Source: a virus
IMG/VR virus record: IMGVR_UViG_3300009194_000006
Location: 1-64,000 of that record
Length of the DNA stretch: 64,000 bases
Direction: 5' to 3' (one strand)
Shown here: positions 40,112 through 46,622 of the stretch, piece after piece
Layout of the letters: each line of letters begins with the position of its first letter
How positions within the stretch are numbered: position 1 is the stretch's first letter
The notes under the pieces: model-generated
What the model saw: only the letters and a program-made list of their open reading frames with translations
Told to the model about the DNA's origin: nothing
Database searches by the model: none
Made by a program: the position numbers and the translations under genes

Positions 40112-40425
40112 TTACTCTTTAACAATATAGTTTTTGTCGCTATGATCCATTCCGTAGAAGGATGATAGGTCAGGTAGAACAAAACTATCTTTGTTATGAA
40201 AAATATTTGGAATTTTCTTATAAGGTACGTTCACGCCCAATAGACGCAGGATATCCCTCAGCAGTGATCTTTGATATAAATATTCATCATCGTTAGTTGC
40301 AAAACTTTACTATCTTTCAATAACTCATTTTTGGCGTCATTCATACTTCCACCAAACATTTCCTGATAGTCTCTGATAGTTTGTGCTGTTACTTTATATC
40401 GCTTAATATACCATCTCAACTTCAT
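40112..40425 (-). pseudogene. Small gene broken by a homopolymer indel
   Basis: ATG at 40425 overlaps the stop of the upstream gene. The frame reads MKLRWYIKRYKVTAQTIRDY… then fails. Adding one T to the T4 run (A4 at 40301-40304 on the plus strand) joins it to a frame ending …FYGMDHSDKNYIVKE at 40112, about 103 residues in all. Family not recognised. Confidence 0.5.
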
Positions 40426-40426
40426 A

Positions 40427-40687
40427 TTATTCCCTCATGTATTTTATTCTGTTAGCACTTTCTTTGAATGTTTCTCTAAAAACCGCACCATCGTTACATT
40501 TGACACCAACAATTAAATGTTCAGAGTTATAATCGATAGTTATAACTCTGTAGTAAAACAAAGAAATACCATCATTCCTACTACACAAATCTTTTACTCT
40601 CTCATATTCAGAATAATCAATTGGTGTACTACCACCACAACCAGATAAAATTATTACTAACAATGAGATTAATACTATCTTTTTCAT
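40427..40687 (-). CDS. Lipoprotein, 86 aa
   Basis: Classic lipoprotein signal: MKKIVLISLLVIILSGCGG, with lipobox L-S-G-C and the modified Cys at about 17. The mature part is about 70 residues with two more Cys. Small phage lipoproteins often block superinfection, but nothing here proves that. Confidence 0.75.
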   Translation of the reverse strand: MKKIVLISLLVIILSGCGGSTPIDYSEYERVKDLCSRNDGISLFYYRVITIDYNSEHLIVGVKCNDGAVFRETFKESANRIKYMRE

Positions 40688-40696
40688 AGGGAGCCC

Positions 40697-41134
40697 TCAG
40701 CTTGAATGTCTTTGAAAATATTGACTATTTACCTTAATCGTCTCCAATAATTCTGGATTAGATAATTTATAATGATTTAAAGAATCACAATCTTTAAATG
40801 CAATATCTACCATAATGGTATTGTTAATCCCCCAACCAATTATACGGTTCTGTGGTAAACTATAAATTAAGTCAATATTATTACGTTTTATATTGAATAT
40901 TTCTTTTCTTAAGTAATGATCAATAATTTCTTCTATAGCGGTAAGATGCCTTTTCATAAACCCACAATCAATAGGTTGCTCACTTAAACTAAAATCTATA
41001 TAGGAGGCATGTAGAGCGGTGTCTATAGATTTGAGATCGTTATGATCATAATCATAATTAGTCTTTACGAAATTCATTATATCTATAATACTAAGACTTA
41101 GTATAATGGCGTAACGTTTATAATGATCGGACAT
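40697..41134 (-). CDS. K-[LI]-K small-protein family member, 145 aa
   Basis: Ends TIMVDIAFKDCDSLNHYKLS then NPELLETIK. The motif spacing matches the gene at 38318 closely. Function unknown. Confidence 0.65.
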   Translation of the reverse strand: MSDHYKRYAIILSLSIIDIMNFVKTNYDYDHNDLKSIDTALHASYIDFSLSEQPIDCGFMKRHLTAIEEIIDHYLRKEIFNIKRNNIDLIYSLPQNRIIGWGINNTIMVDIAFKDCDSLNHYKLSNPELLETIKVNSQYFQRHSS

Positions 41135-41153
41135 TATTTTTTCAACCCGCGTT

Positions 41154-41600
41154 CTAACATTTTCCTATCATATTCTTTTTCTGAGTTTCATAATCAATAA
41201 AGGATTGATAAGCTCTAGGTTTTTTAATTTTAAAATAATTCAATGATTGTTCTGTAGGGAATTTCACATTCACAACACAGTCAATGTGGGTCATACTGAT
41301 TAATTCCCAATCATGATATATTGAGTACGAAATTACTACATCACCTTCAGAAAGACCCAAACGCGTTAATACAATAGATCGAAACCATTTTTGTGCGGGT
41401 AATACATATTCAGGCATATAGTTGTCTAGGAAGTACTTTTCAATATCCTGACCGCTAAGGATACCATAGAGCGTTCTATCTTCTATCATATCCATGAATC
41501 TATCAATATTATCTTTATCAAGATTTTGATCTTGTAGGAATTTGGAAATAAATTCCTTAGAGATACTGAGCGTAAAAGTAAATTCTCTATAGTATTCCAT
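41154..41600 (-). CDS. K-[LI]-K small-protein family member, 148 aa
   Basis: Ends CVVNVKFPTEQSLNYFKIKK then PRAYQSFIDY. Same layout as its neighbour at 40697: helices, then two strands, then the signature helix. From 41601 to 41685 no gene is seen. Confidence 0.65.
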   Translation of the reverse strand: MEYYREFTFTLSISKEFISKFLQDQNLDKDNIDRFMDMIEDRTLYGILSGQDIEKYFLDNYMPEYVLPAQKWFRSIVLTRLGLSEGDVVISYSIYHDWELISMTHIDCVVNVKFPTEQSLNYFKIKKPRAYQSFIDYETQKKNMIGKC

Positions 41601-41685
41601 ACAAATTATGTTTCAAAGAAGTAAATGCATAAATGTTTGAACTCTGTTTTATTGATTTTCACCGTTCTTTATTTTGTCGTGAATT

Positions 41686-41814
41686 TTAACGTAAGTGTGT
41701 TTGCTTTGAATATACATTGGGGTCATCAATATGGTCTTCAATTTTAACCATATCTTCATCTTTAATCCACCCATGAGTATATCGGCTTTTACGTGCGTTC
41801 ATTACACGACTCAT
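41686..41814 (-). CDS. Small basic protein, 42 aa
   Basis: Start at 41814 (MSRVMNARKSRYTHGWIKDE). The upstream Nudix gene ends 10 nt before it, and GGGTG lies in the spacer. Small, charged; unknown function. Confidence 0.5.
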   Translation of the reverse strand: MSRVMNARKSRYTHGWIKDEDMVKIEDHIDDPNVYSKQTHLR

Positions 41815-41823
41815 TATACACCC

Positions 41824-42234
41824 TTATTGATAAATATCAAACGTTTTCTGATTACCATTAGCGAAATGAATAATAGATTTTACATTATCAGCTAAAGCGT
41901 AATCAGGAGCCATTATGATTTCTTCTTTAGAATAAACAGTAATCTTCTCGTCTTCTACAGTAATGGCATCATGAATATTGTTCACAACTGCCTTAAATAC
42001 AAAAACAGTGTAGTCCTTTCCATGGATATTGCCAATCATCACCGGCTCAATATCAAGATCACATTCTTCTTTTGCTTCTCGGACCATTGCATCTACTACT
42101 TTTTCACCAAATTCAACTTTACCACCCACGAAGGTGGTTTTACCTTTTAGAAACTCGGGGCGATTTTTACTGATCATCACATACTCTTCGTGAGACGGAT
42201 CAGTGATAACACTCATGACATAAGTCATAGCCAT
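41824..42234 (-). CDS. Nudix hydrolase, 136 aa
   Basis: The Nudix box is complete at residues 37-59: GGKVEFGEKVVDAMVREAKE then EC, matching G-x5-E-x7-R-E-U-x-E-E. These enzymes split nucleoside diphosphates linked to another group, such as ADP-ribose, NADH, oxidised dNTPs or RNA caps. The substrate cannot be told from sequence. With NADAR-like, ART-like and NMNAT-like genes nearby, an NAD or ADP-ribose substrate is attractive but unproven. Ends 10 nt before the 42-aa gene. Confidence 0.88.
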   Translation of the reverse strand: MAMTYVMSVITDPSHEEYVMISKNRPEFLKGKTTFVGGKVEFGEKVVDAMVREAKEECDLDIEPVMIGNIHGKDYTVFVFKAVVNNIHDAITVEDEKITVYSKEEIIMAPDYALADNVKSIIHFANGNQKTFDIYQ

Positions 42235-42244
42235 AATACATTCC

Positions 42245-42610
42245 TTAACATAGTAATTTCAATTTTTTCAAGTCGTCGCCGATATCATCTTCATGAATTG
42301 GACCGATGCCCAAACATGTAACGGTAGGTTCGTTAAAAACTGTAAACCCTGCGTCTTTAATGAATGCTACGCCACAAACATCGTAATACGCCCTCAGAAG
42401 CATTTCAAGCTCTTTTTCGGTCTCGACAACACAGGTGATCTTCTTAGCGTGTGTACTGTCCATGTACGCCTGTGCAGCCTCTGGGAATCGCTTTTGTGCA
42501 TCCCACCATGAATGAAGATACGCATGTCCTGCCTGAGAGCAGAGTTTACCACGATTACCATTCATCTTCTTAAGTGCTTCTTTAGAAACAATACAATAAA
42601 TCTTTTGCAT
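42245..42610 (-). CDS. Peptidyl-tRNA hydrolase, Pth2 family, 121 aa
   Basis: GNRGKLCSQAGHAYL near residues 18-32, then the KEL helix region, IKDAGFTVF and a final TVTCLGIGPIHEDDI match the Pth2/Bit1 family along its full length of about 120 aa. Pth2 cleaves peptides from stalled peptidyl-tRNA and recycles tRNA. In a phage with its own tRNAs and ArfA it would belong to a ribosome-rescue set. Confidence 0.88.
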   Translation of the reverse strand: MQKIYCIVSKEALKKMNGNRGKLCSQAGHAYLHSWWDAQKRFPEAAQAYMDSTHAKKITCVVETEKELEMLLRAYYDVCGVAFIKDAGFTVFNEPTVTCLGIGPIHEDDIGDDLKKLKLLC

Positions 42611-42619
42611 GATTAGACC

Positions 42620-42832
42620 CTAAAGTATATGCGAATATGTCACTCCGAATGCCACAAATAGCAGAATAAGAAGTGCAATGAATATCAAGATGAATGCACC
42701 ATGCATCATGTTCTCAACATATTTATTTGAGTATTCGCTATAATAGGCAATGAAACGTATTGCTTTACCAATTAGAGGTAATACTACAAATATGACAAAC
42801 AAAATTGTTAGAAAAGACGATAAGATATACAT
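42620..42832 (-). CDS. Two-span membrane protein, 70 aa
   Basis: Two hydrophobic segments (residues 2-22 and about 46-68) joined by a short charged loop. No signal or family motif. Could be a small inner-membrane phage protein. Confidence 0.65.
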   Translation of the reverse strand: MYILSSFLTILFVIFVVLPLIGKAIRFIAYYSEYSNKYVENMMHGAFILIFIALLILLFVAFGVTYSHIL

Positions 42833-42833
42833 G

Positions 42834-43205
42834 CTATTGCCTTTTACCTTTGAAAATTTTCTTTAAAAAACTTTTAATACGCGTAATAAAGAATAGATCA
42901 CCTATTCCTTCATTTACATATACAACCTCTGGCGCTTCTACGGTTTTATCTACCATATTGTTATCCGTTGAGTTCTCGGGTACAAAGGCAGGCGACTGCG
43001 TGTCTACACCATAGATCCAACCACCTTCAACACGCATGACTTTGATGTAGTTGGGGTGAATCCCGACACCAATATCATATCTTCTAGTAGTGGTCCCAAT
43101 TTGCAACATCATCGTTTCATGAAGCTTTAGGTCGTAAATGGTTTTATCACTATTACCACTTTTACCATGACGCCAATAGGTATCAATGCCGGGATTCATA
43201 GTCAT
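42834..43205 (-). CDS. Hypothetical protein, 123 aa
   Basis: Beta-type N-terminus, then an acidic linker and a basic, possibly amphipathic tail (FFITRIKSFLKKIFKGKRQ) that could touch the membrane. One base separates it from the next gene. Confidence 0.6.
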   Translation of the reverse strand: MTMNPGIDTYWRHGKSGNSDKTIYDLKLHETMMLQIGTTTRRYDIGVGIHPNYIKVMRVEGGWIYGVDTQSPAFVPENSTDNNMVDKTVEAPEVVYVNEGIGDLFFITRIKSFLKKIFKGKRQ

Positions 43206-43206
43206 A

Positions 43207-43773
43207 TTATTTCCCCTGTTGTTGTTTCTTAAGATCTTCCTTGAGTTTCTTAAGTGTAGATTTATATGTCTGTTTTACATGATCAAAGTCAAGTTCGCTA
43301 TCTTTGATTGGATCAAGATCGATATAGATCTCTGGTTCACGATTCATACGATGGATAACAAGATGTTTCATAACGTTAATGGTTTCCATCATGACTTTGA
43401 AATAATCTTCGTTAAGAACGGTAGAACGTTGTAGAAAATCTTCCATAGCTTCATTATTCTTAACTTTCTTAGCTTCCTTAGTGATCTGTTGGGAAAGAAA
43501 GTCATATTCAGCAAAATATTTTGCGGCGGCAGCATATGACTTATTGTACACTGCGTTTTCAAGAACAAATAGTAGATTTGTCTTGATCTGGGTCATACGC
43601 ACTTGCATAGGGTAGATAACATTGGATACAGGTTCGATCTCTTTTACAAGCTTTGTTCTTTTTTTATGATTTGGCTCATCATCCATACGAACGATAATAT
43701 TTTCGGACATTTGCTCATCAATTGTTTTGATAAGGGATGTCGCAGCTTGATAGTTTTCAATGTTATGTTTCAT
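43207..43773 (-). CDS. Helical protein, 188 aa
   Basis: Almost all helix, with a coiled-coil tail (QTYKSTLKKLKEDLKKQQQG). First gene after the strong promoter at 43809-43837. Function unknown. Confidence 0.65.
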   Translation of the reverse strand: MKHNIENYQAATSLIKTIDEQMSENIIVRMDDEPNHKKRTKLVKEIEPVSNVIYPMQVRMTQIKTNLLFVLENAVYNKSYAAAAKYFAEYDFLSQQITKEAKKVKNNEAMEDFLQRSTVLNEDYFKVMMETINVMKHLVIHRMNREPEIYIDLDPIKDSELDFDHVKQTYKSTLKKLKEDLKKQQQGK

Positions 43774-43808
43774 ATATATATACCCTCAAATGATGATAAT
43801 TTAACATT

Positions 43809-43837
43809 ATTATACCTTATCAAATTTTCAATGACAA
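43809..43837 (-). promoter_or_regulatory. Strong sigma70-like promoter (minus strand)
   Basis: TTGTCA, a 17-nt spacer and TATAAT on the minus strand, 36 nt before the start at 43773 and just downstream of the tRNA-like RNA. Confidence 0.7.
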
Positions 43838-43847
43838 GGTGTGATTT

Positions 43848-43991
43848 TGGGGATGGCGGGGATTCGAACCCCAACCCGGAGATAGCCATTATTTGGTTGT
43901 ACGGGCCAAAAACTGACACCTCGGGGCTTGTATTGCAAATGTTTCATAGACCGGCTAAAACATAGACAACACGCAGACCGTCTCACCATCC
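43848..43991 (-). ncRNA. tRNA-like RNA of about 140 nt (tmRNA-like or inserted tRNA)
   Basis: On the minus strand GGATGG at the 5' end pairs with CCATCC at the 3' end, which is followed by CCA. Next to it is a perfect T arm (GGGG-TTCGAAT-CCCC). A D-arm-like hairpin (AGAC…GTCT) and a stem ATGTTT/AAACAT follow the 5' strand, then about 65 extra nt including TTTGG/CCAAA. It is too long for a tRNA. A compact tmRNA is possible: an open stretch starts GCA-ATA-CAA and ends TAA, but no typical tag ending is seen. Confidence 0.5.
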
Positions 43992-43999
43992 ATATTGTA

Positions 44000-44086
44000 T
44001 TATTGTATCATGAATAAAGTTGCTACTGCAATACCTTTTCTAAGTGCATCCAAAGCCTTTTGATGAGAATCGAGTGGAACTAACAT
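44000..44086 (-). CDS. Micro-protein, 28 aa
   Basis: ATG at 44086 with a near-perfect ribosome site (GGAGGAAATGTATA). Sequence MLVPLDSHQKALDALRKGIA then VATLFMIQ, probably an amphipathic helix. It lies between the tRNA-like RNA and the 117-aa gene and overlaps that gene's stop by one base. Confidence 0.55.
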   Translation of the reverse strand: MLVPLDSHQKALDALRKGIAVATLFMIQ

Positions 44087-44439
44087 TATACATTTCCTCC
44101 AATTACCATTGAGTATCGTGCGTAAAGACCTTCTAATTCAGGAACGGTGAACCAGAAGTTATGTTCGACTGTGGAAATACATTTACATTTCCCACATTCT
44201 TCCCAATAAAGAATGTACGTTTTGTCACGATCAATTGGCACAGCTTTTTTCTGTGCACTAATAAACGCAACTTCGCGATATCCCAACTCATGTTCACAAC
44301 GCTTTTTCCAAATCTCAAGACATTGCTTGCACAACGATGTTGGATATCTCATTACTTTATAGTCAGGATGTTCTGAACATCTTTTTATATTACCATATTC
44401 GTATTCGGTTTCAAACATATCGATCCCCTTGTGGCTCAC
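44086..44439 (-). CDS. Cys-rich protein, 117 aa
   Basis: Cys/His pairs: RCSEHPD, LCKQCLEIW, RCEHELG, ECGKCKCI. Likely zinc-binding. Overlaps the upstream gene by 4 nt. An internal Met at position 8 is a possible start. Confidence 0.6.
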   Translation of the reverse strand: MSHKGIDMFETEYEYGNIKRCSEHPDYKVMRYPTSLCKQCLEIWKKRCEHELGYREVAFISAQKKAVPIDRDKTYILYWEECGKCKCISTVEHNFWFTVPELEGLYARYSMVIGGNV

Positions 44440-45638
44440 ATTTCATCTATACGTTTTTCATAATCATGTATTTCTTGAAGCATATGGTTATAAAATTCCT
44501 TATAGGAATCAGTACAATAATCTTGGCCTGCATAATGGGATGGTACAAATGTCCCATTGATACAATGATCATACCATTGAGTAAATAAGTGAAAGTCTTT
44601 GACTCCTTCTATGTCCAAGTCCCCGGAGACAATCATTTTTCTATATATTCCTAGAGGGGCATAGTGTCTTTTATTATCAGATGAATTACTCTTCTGTCGA
44701 ATAATATCATATACCATTTGTGTTTCATAGACCGAGAGGTCTATGTCTTCGTGATTTTTTTCGTAAAAATCATATAATGATATGAAATTATCTATTGTAC
44801 TTTTGAAGTTATCCTCCCCCTCCAAAATATTCTCCATATATGAAATGATACGATCCCTACTCAAGTCGTTATTATTCATTTGTAACTGATCAATAATAAT
44901 ACACACAAAATACTCGAAGTTATTCATTATATTGATCAGTTCTGCTTTTCTCTTGTCGTCATTGGGCAGAATTTTACCAATAGCATGGTCAATATCAACG
45001 TCGTTATCAGTAAAGCGATTTTTGGCTTCAAAAATATATTTTATAAACATATTCGAAGCACTACTTTTAAACATGTCGCTTTTCTTCTCATGAAATGAAA
45101 CGTCCTGATATACAAGTTCATCATCTTCAAAGAAGGGATGTTGATACTCAAAGGTACCTGAAAGAATTCGATCATAGATAGACTTTTTGATGACAAAAGG
45201 GTGCACCATCATAGGAGTATTTTGAGGTGTGATAACAGTTTCATCGTTTTCAAATTCAATATCTTCAAGGTAGTTATTATATACATTTCGAACATATAGG
45301 TACTGCTCATGCATGTAATGGAAAATGGTATCTATGTTTAAGTTAGCCTTGGTCATTGGTGTATCAGTGTTGACTATATGTTTTTGGTTTTTAACTACCA
45401 TAGCATAATCATCCAAGAACTCATTAACATATTCTCTTGTCTTTTCTGGAATGTTAAAAACGCACTGTCCGTAGTCATCATATACTCCATCCATGAGGAA
45501 TGGAAACAGAAGACTATACTGTGTACAAGCCCCAATCATGTTATATGTATGGTTTTTAACCAAAAAACCAACCTTTACGTCATCGTCGTACTCAATTGGT
45601 GTGTTACTTATTGAACATGAAATGCTAAAACTTCCCAT
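44436..45638 (-). CDS. Conserved-looking large protein, 400 aa, unknown
   Basis: Begins MGSFSISCSISNTPIEYDDD, a start I recall from uncharacterised proteins of large phages and bacteria (S-C-x-[IV]-S-x-x-P-I). The rest is acidic and helical. No catalytic motif was found. It is the largest gene between the tRNA-like RNA and the RING/TerD-like gene. Confidence 0.6.
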   Translation of the reverse strand: MGSFSISCSISNTPIEYDDDVKVGFLVKNHTYNMIGACTQYSLLFPFLMDGVYDDYGQCVFNIPEKTREYVNEFLDDYAMVVKNQKHIVNTDTPMTKANLNIDTIFHYMHEQYLYVRNVYNNYLEDIEFENDETVITPQNTPMMVHPFVIKKSIYDRILSGTFEYQHPFFEDDELVYQDVSFHEKKSDMFKSSASNMFIKYIFEAKNRFTDNDVDIDHAIGKILPNDDKRKAELINIMNNFEYFVCIIIDQLQMNNNDLSRDRIISYMENILEGEDNFKSTIDNFISLYDFYEKNHEDIDLSVYETQMVYDIIRQKSNSSDNKRHYAPLGIYRKMIVSGDLDIEGVKDFHLFTQWYDHCINGTFVPSHYAGQDYCTDSYKEFYNHMLQEIHDYEKRIDEM

Positions 45639-45646
45639 AAATTATA

Positions 45647-45847
45647 TCACTCTTTGTCTGTTTCATTCTTAGGAGAATACAGTCCTTCTTGTAGACGAAG
45701 ACGTGCATAATCCGAACATATTTTCTTAATTGTGGATGCTTTTACATTACCAATTAGCATAGTATCATCGTCATGTGTGCCTGCACACGACCTTAACATC
45801 AACGCAGCATTATAAAGTTCATACGACTCATCATCATACTTGTGCAT
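45647..45847 (-). CDS. Hypothetical protein, 66 aa
   Basis: Small helical acidic protein. Unknown function. Confidence 0.6.
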   Translation of the reverse strand: MHKYDDESYELYNAALMLRSCAGTHDDDTMLIGNVKASTIKKICSDYARLRLQEGLYSPKNETDKE

Positions 45848-45850
45848 ATA

Positions 45851-46291
45851 TCAATCCTTCATGTCGTATCGTAATTGTTCTAGGATATCAATTACCCATT
45901 CGCCGTTTGCTTCAACTTTCTTTCCATCATACACGTAGTAATGAGTGAGGGGGATAGTTATATCATTCCATAATGGTTGATCTTTTAACCATTCTTTATG
46001 ATCGTATATTTTTCGAACAATCGCTTTTTTAAATCTGTTTCGATCAATTTTGGAATTAGCTACAGGTAAGGAACGACCATATCGTTTTGCCTCAATGCCA
46101 TATAAACTTCTTAACCCTTCGTCATAGGTTTTAAGCCAATACCAATACCCTTCTAGGGATTCGAAGTCACCATCAGGGGTTTTAACGGGCGTATGTGCAA
46201 AATTAGAAAGGAACCTTCCCAACTCTGTTCTACCCCTTGAATACACGTTTATATGAGTGTATCCATCATCTTCGGGATTAACCTCTAACAT
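45851..46291 (-). CDS. NADAR-like protein, 146 aa
   Basis: The start MLEVNPEDDGY is preferred because the longer frame lies inside the upstream gene. RTELGRFLSNFAHTPVKT then FESLEGYWYWLKTYDEG and EAKRYGRSLP follow the pattern of the NADAR/YbiA family: L-S-N-F, then F-x-S-[VL]-E-x-x-[FY]-x-x-x-K. NADAR proteins act as N-glycosidases on ADP-ribose-type compounds. With ART-like and Nudix genes nearby, a role in removing or recycling ADP-ribose is reasonable inference. Confidence 0.65.
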   Translation of the reverse strand: MLEVNPEDDGYTHINVYSRGRTELGRFLSNFAHTPVKTPDGDFESLEGYWYWLKTYDEGLRSLYGIEAKRYGRSLPVANSKIDRNRFKKAIVRKIYDHKEWLKDQPLWNDITIPLTHYYVYDGKKVEANGEWVIDILEQLRYDMKD

Positions 46292-46622
46292 AGTAATGAT
46301 ACACCGTACTCCATCGATTTGACATACCCATGTTATAGATAATTTCTTCAGCAAGTTTTTCAGGTACTTTATTACGCTGTACACATTCTAGATTACATAG
46401 CTTTTCAATAATTTCGTTTTTTGAGAATGTGTTACCCACTTCAAGAAGAATGGCAAATTTTTCAAACACATCATGTATTTCATTAAATTCTTCTTGGCTG
46501 ATATTGTTATCATGTATGGTTCGGATAATAGGCATGTTACTATCCGAAACCAGCAAGTCCACCGTATGTTCAAGTTTTGCAATTTTATCTTTAAGTTCTT
46601 CGATCTCGTTCATACCATCCAC
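46278..46622 (-). CDS. Coiled-coil protein, 114 aa
   Basis: Residues 4-25 form a coiled coil (IEELKDKIAKLEHTVDLLV). The start overlaps the end of the RING/TerD-like gene (ATGGTATGA region) and its end overlaps the NADAR-like gene by 14 nt. Unknown function. Confidence 0.65.
   Translation of the reverse strand: MDGMNEIEELKDKIAKLEHTVDLLVSDSNMPIIRTIHDNNISQEEFNEIHDVFEKFAILLEVGNTFSKNEIIEKLCNLECVQRNKVPEKLAEEIIYNMGMSNRWSTVYHYYVRG

Noticed and set aside
43603-43965. Plus-strand frame of 120 codons
   Set aside because: It crosses a minus-strand gene, its promoter and the tRNA-like RNA.
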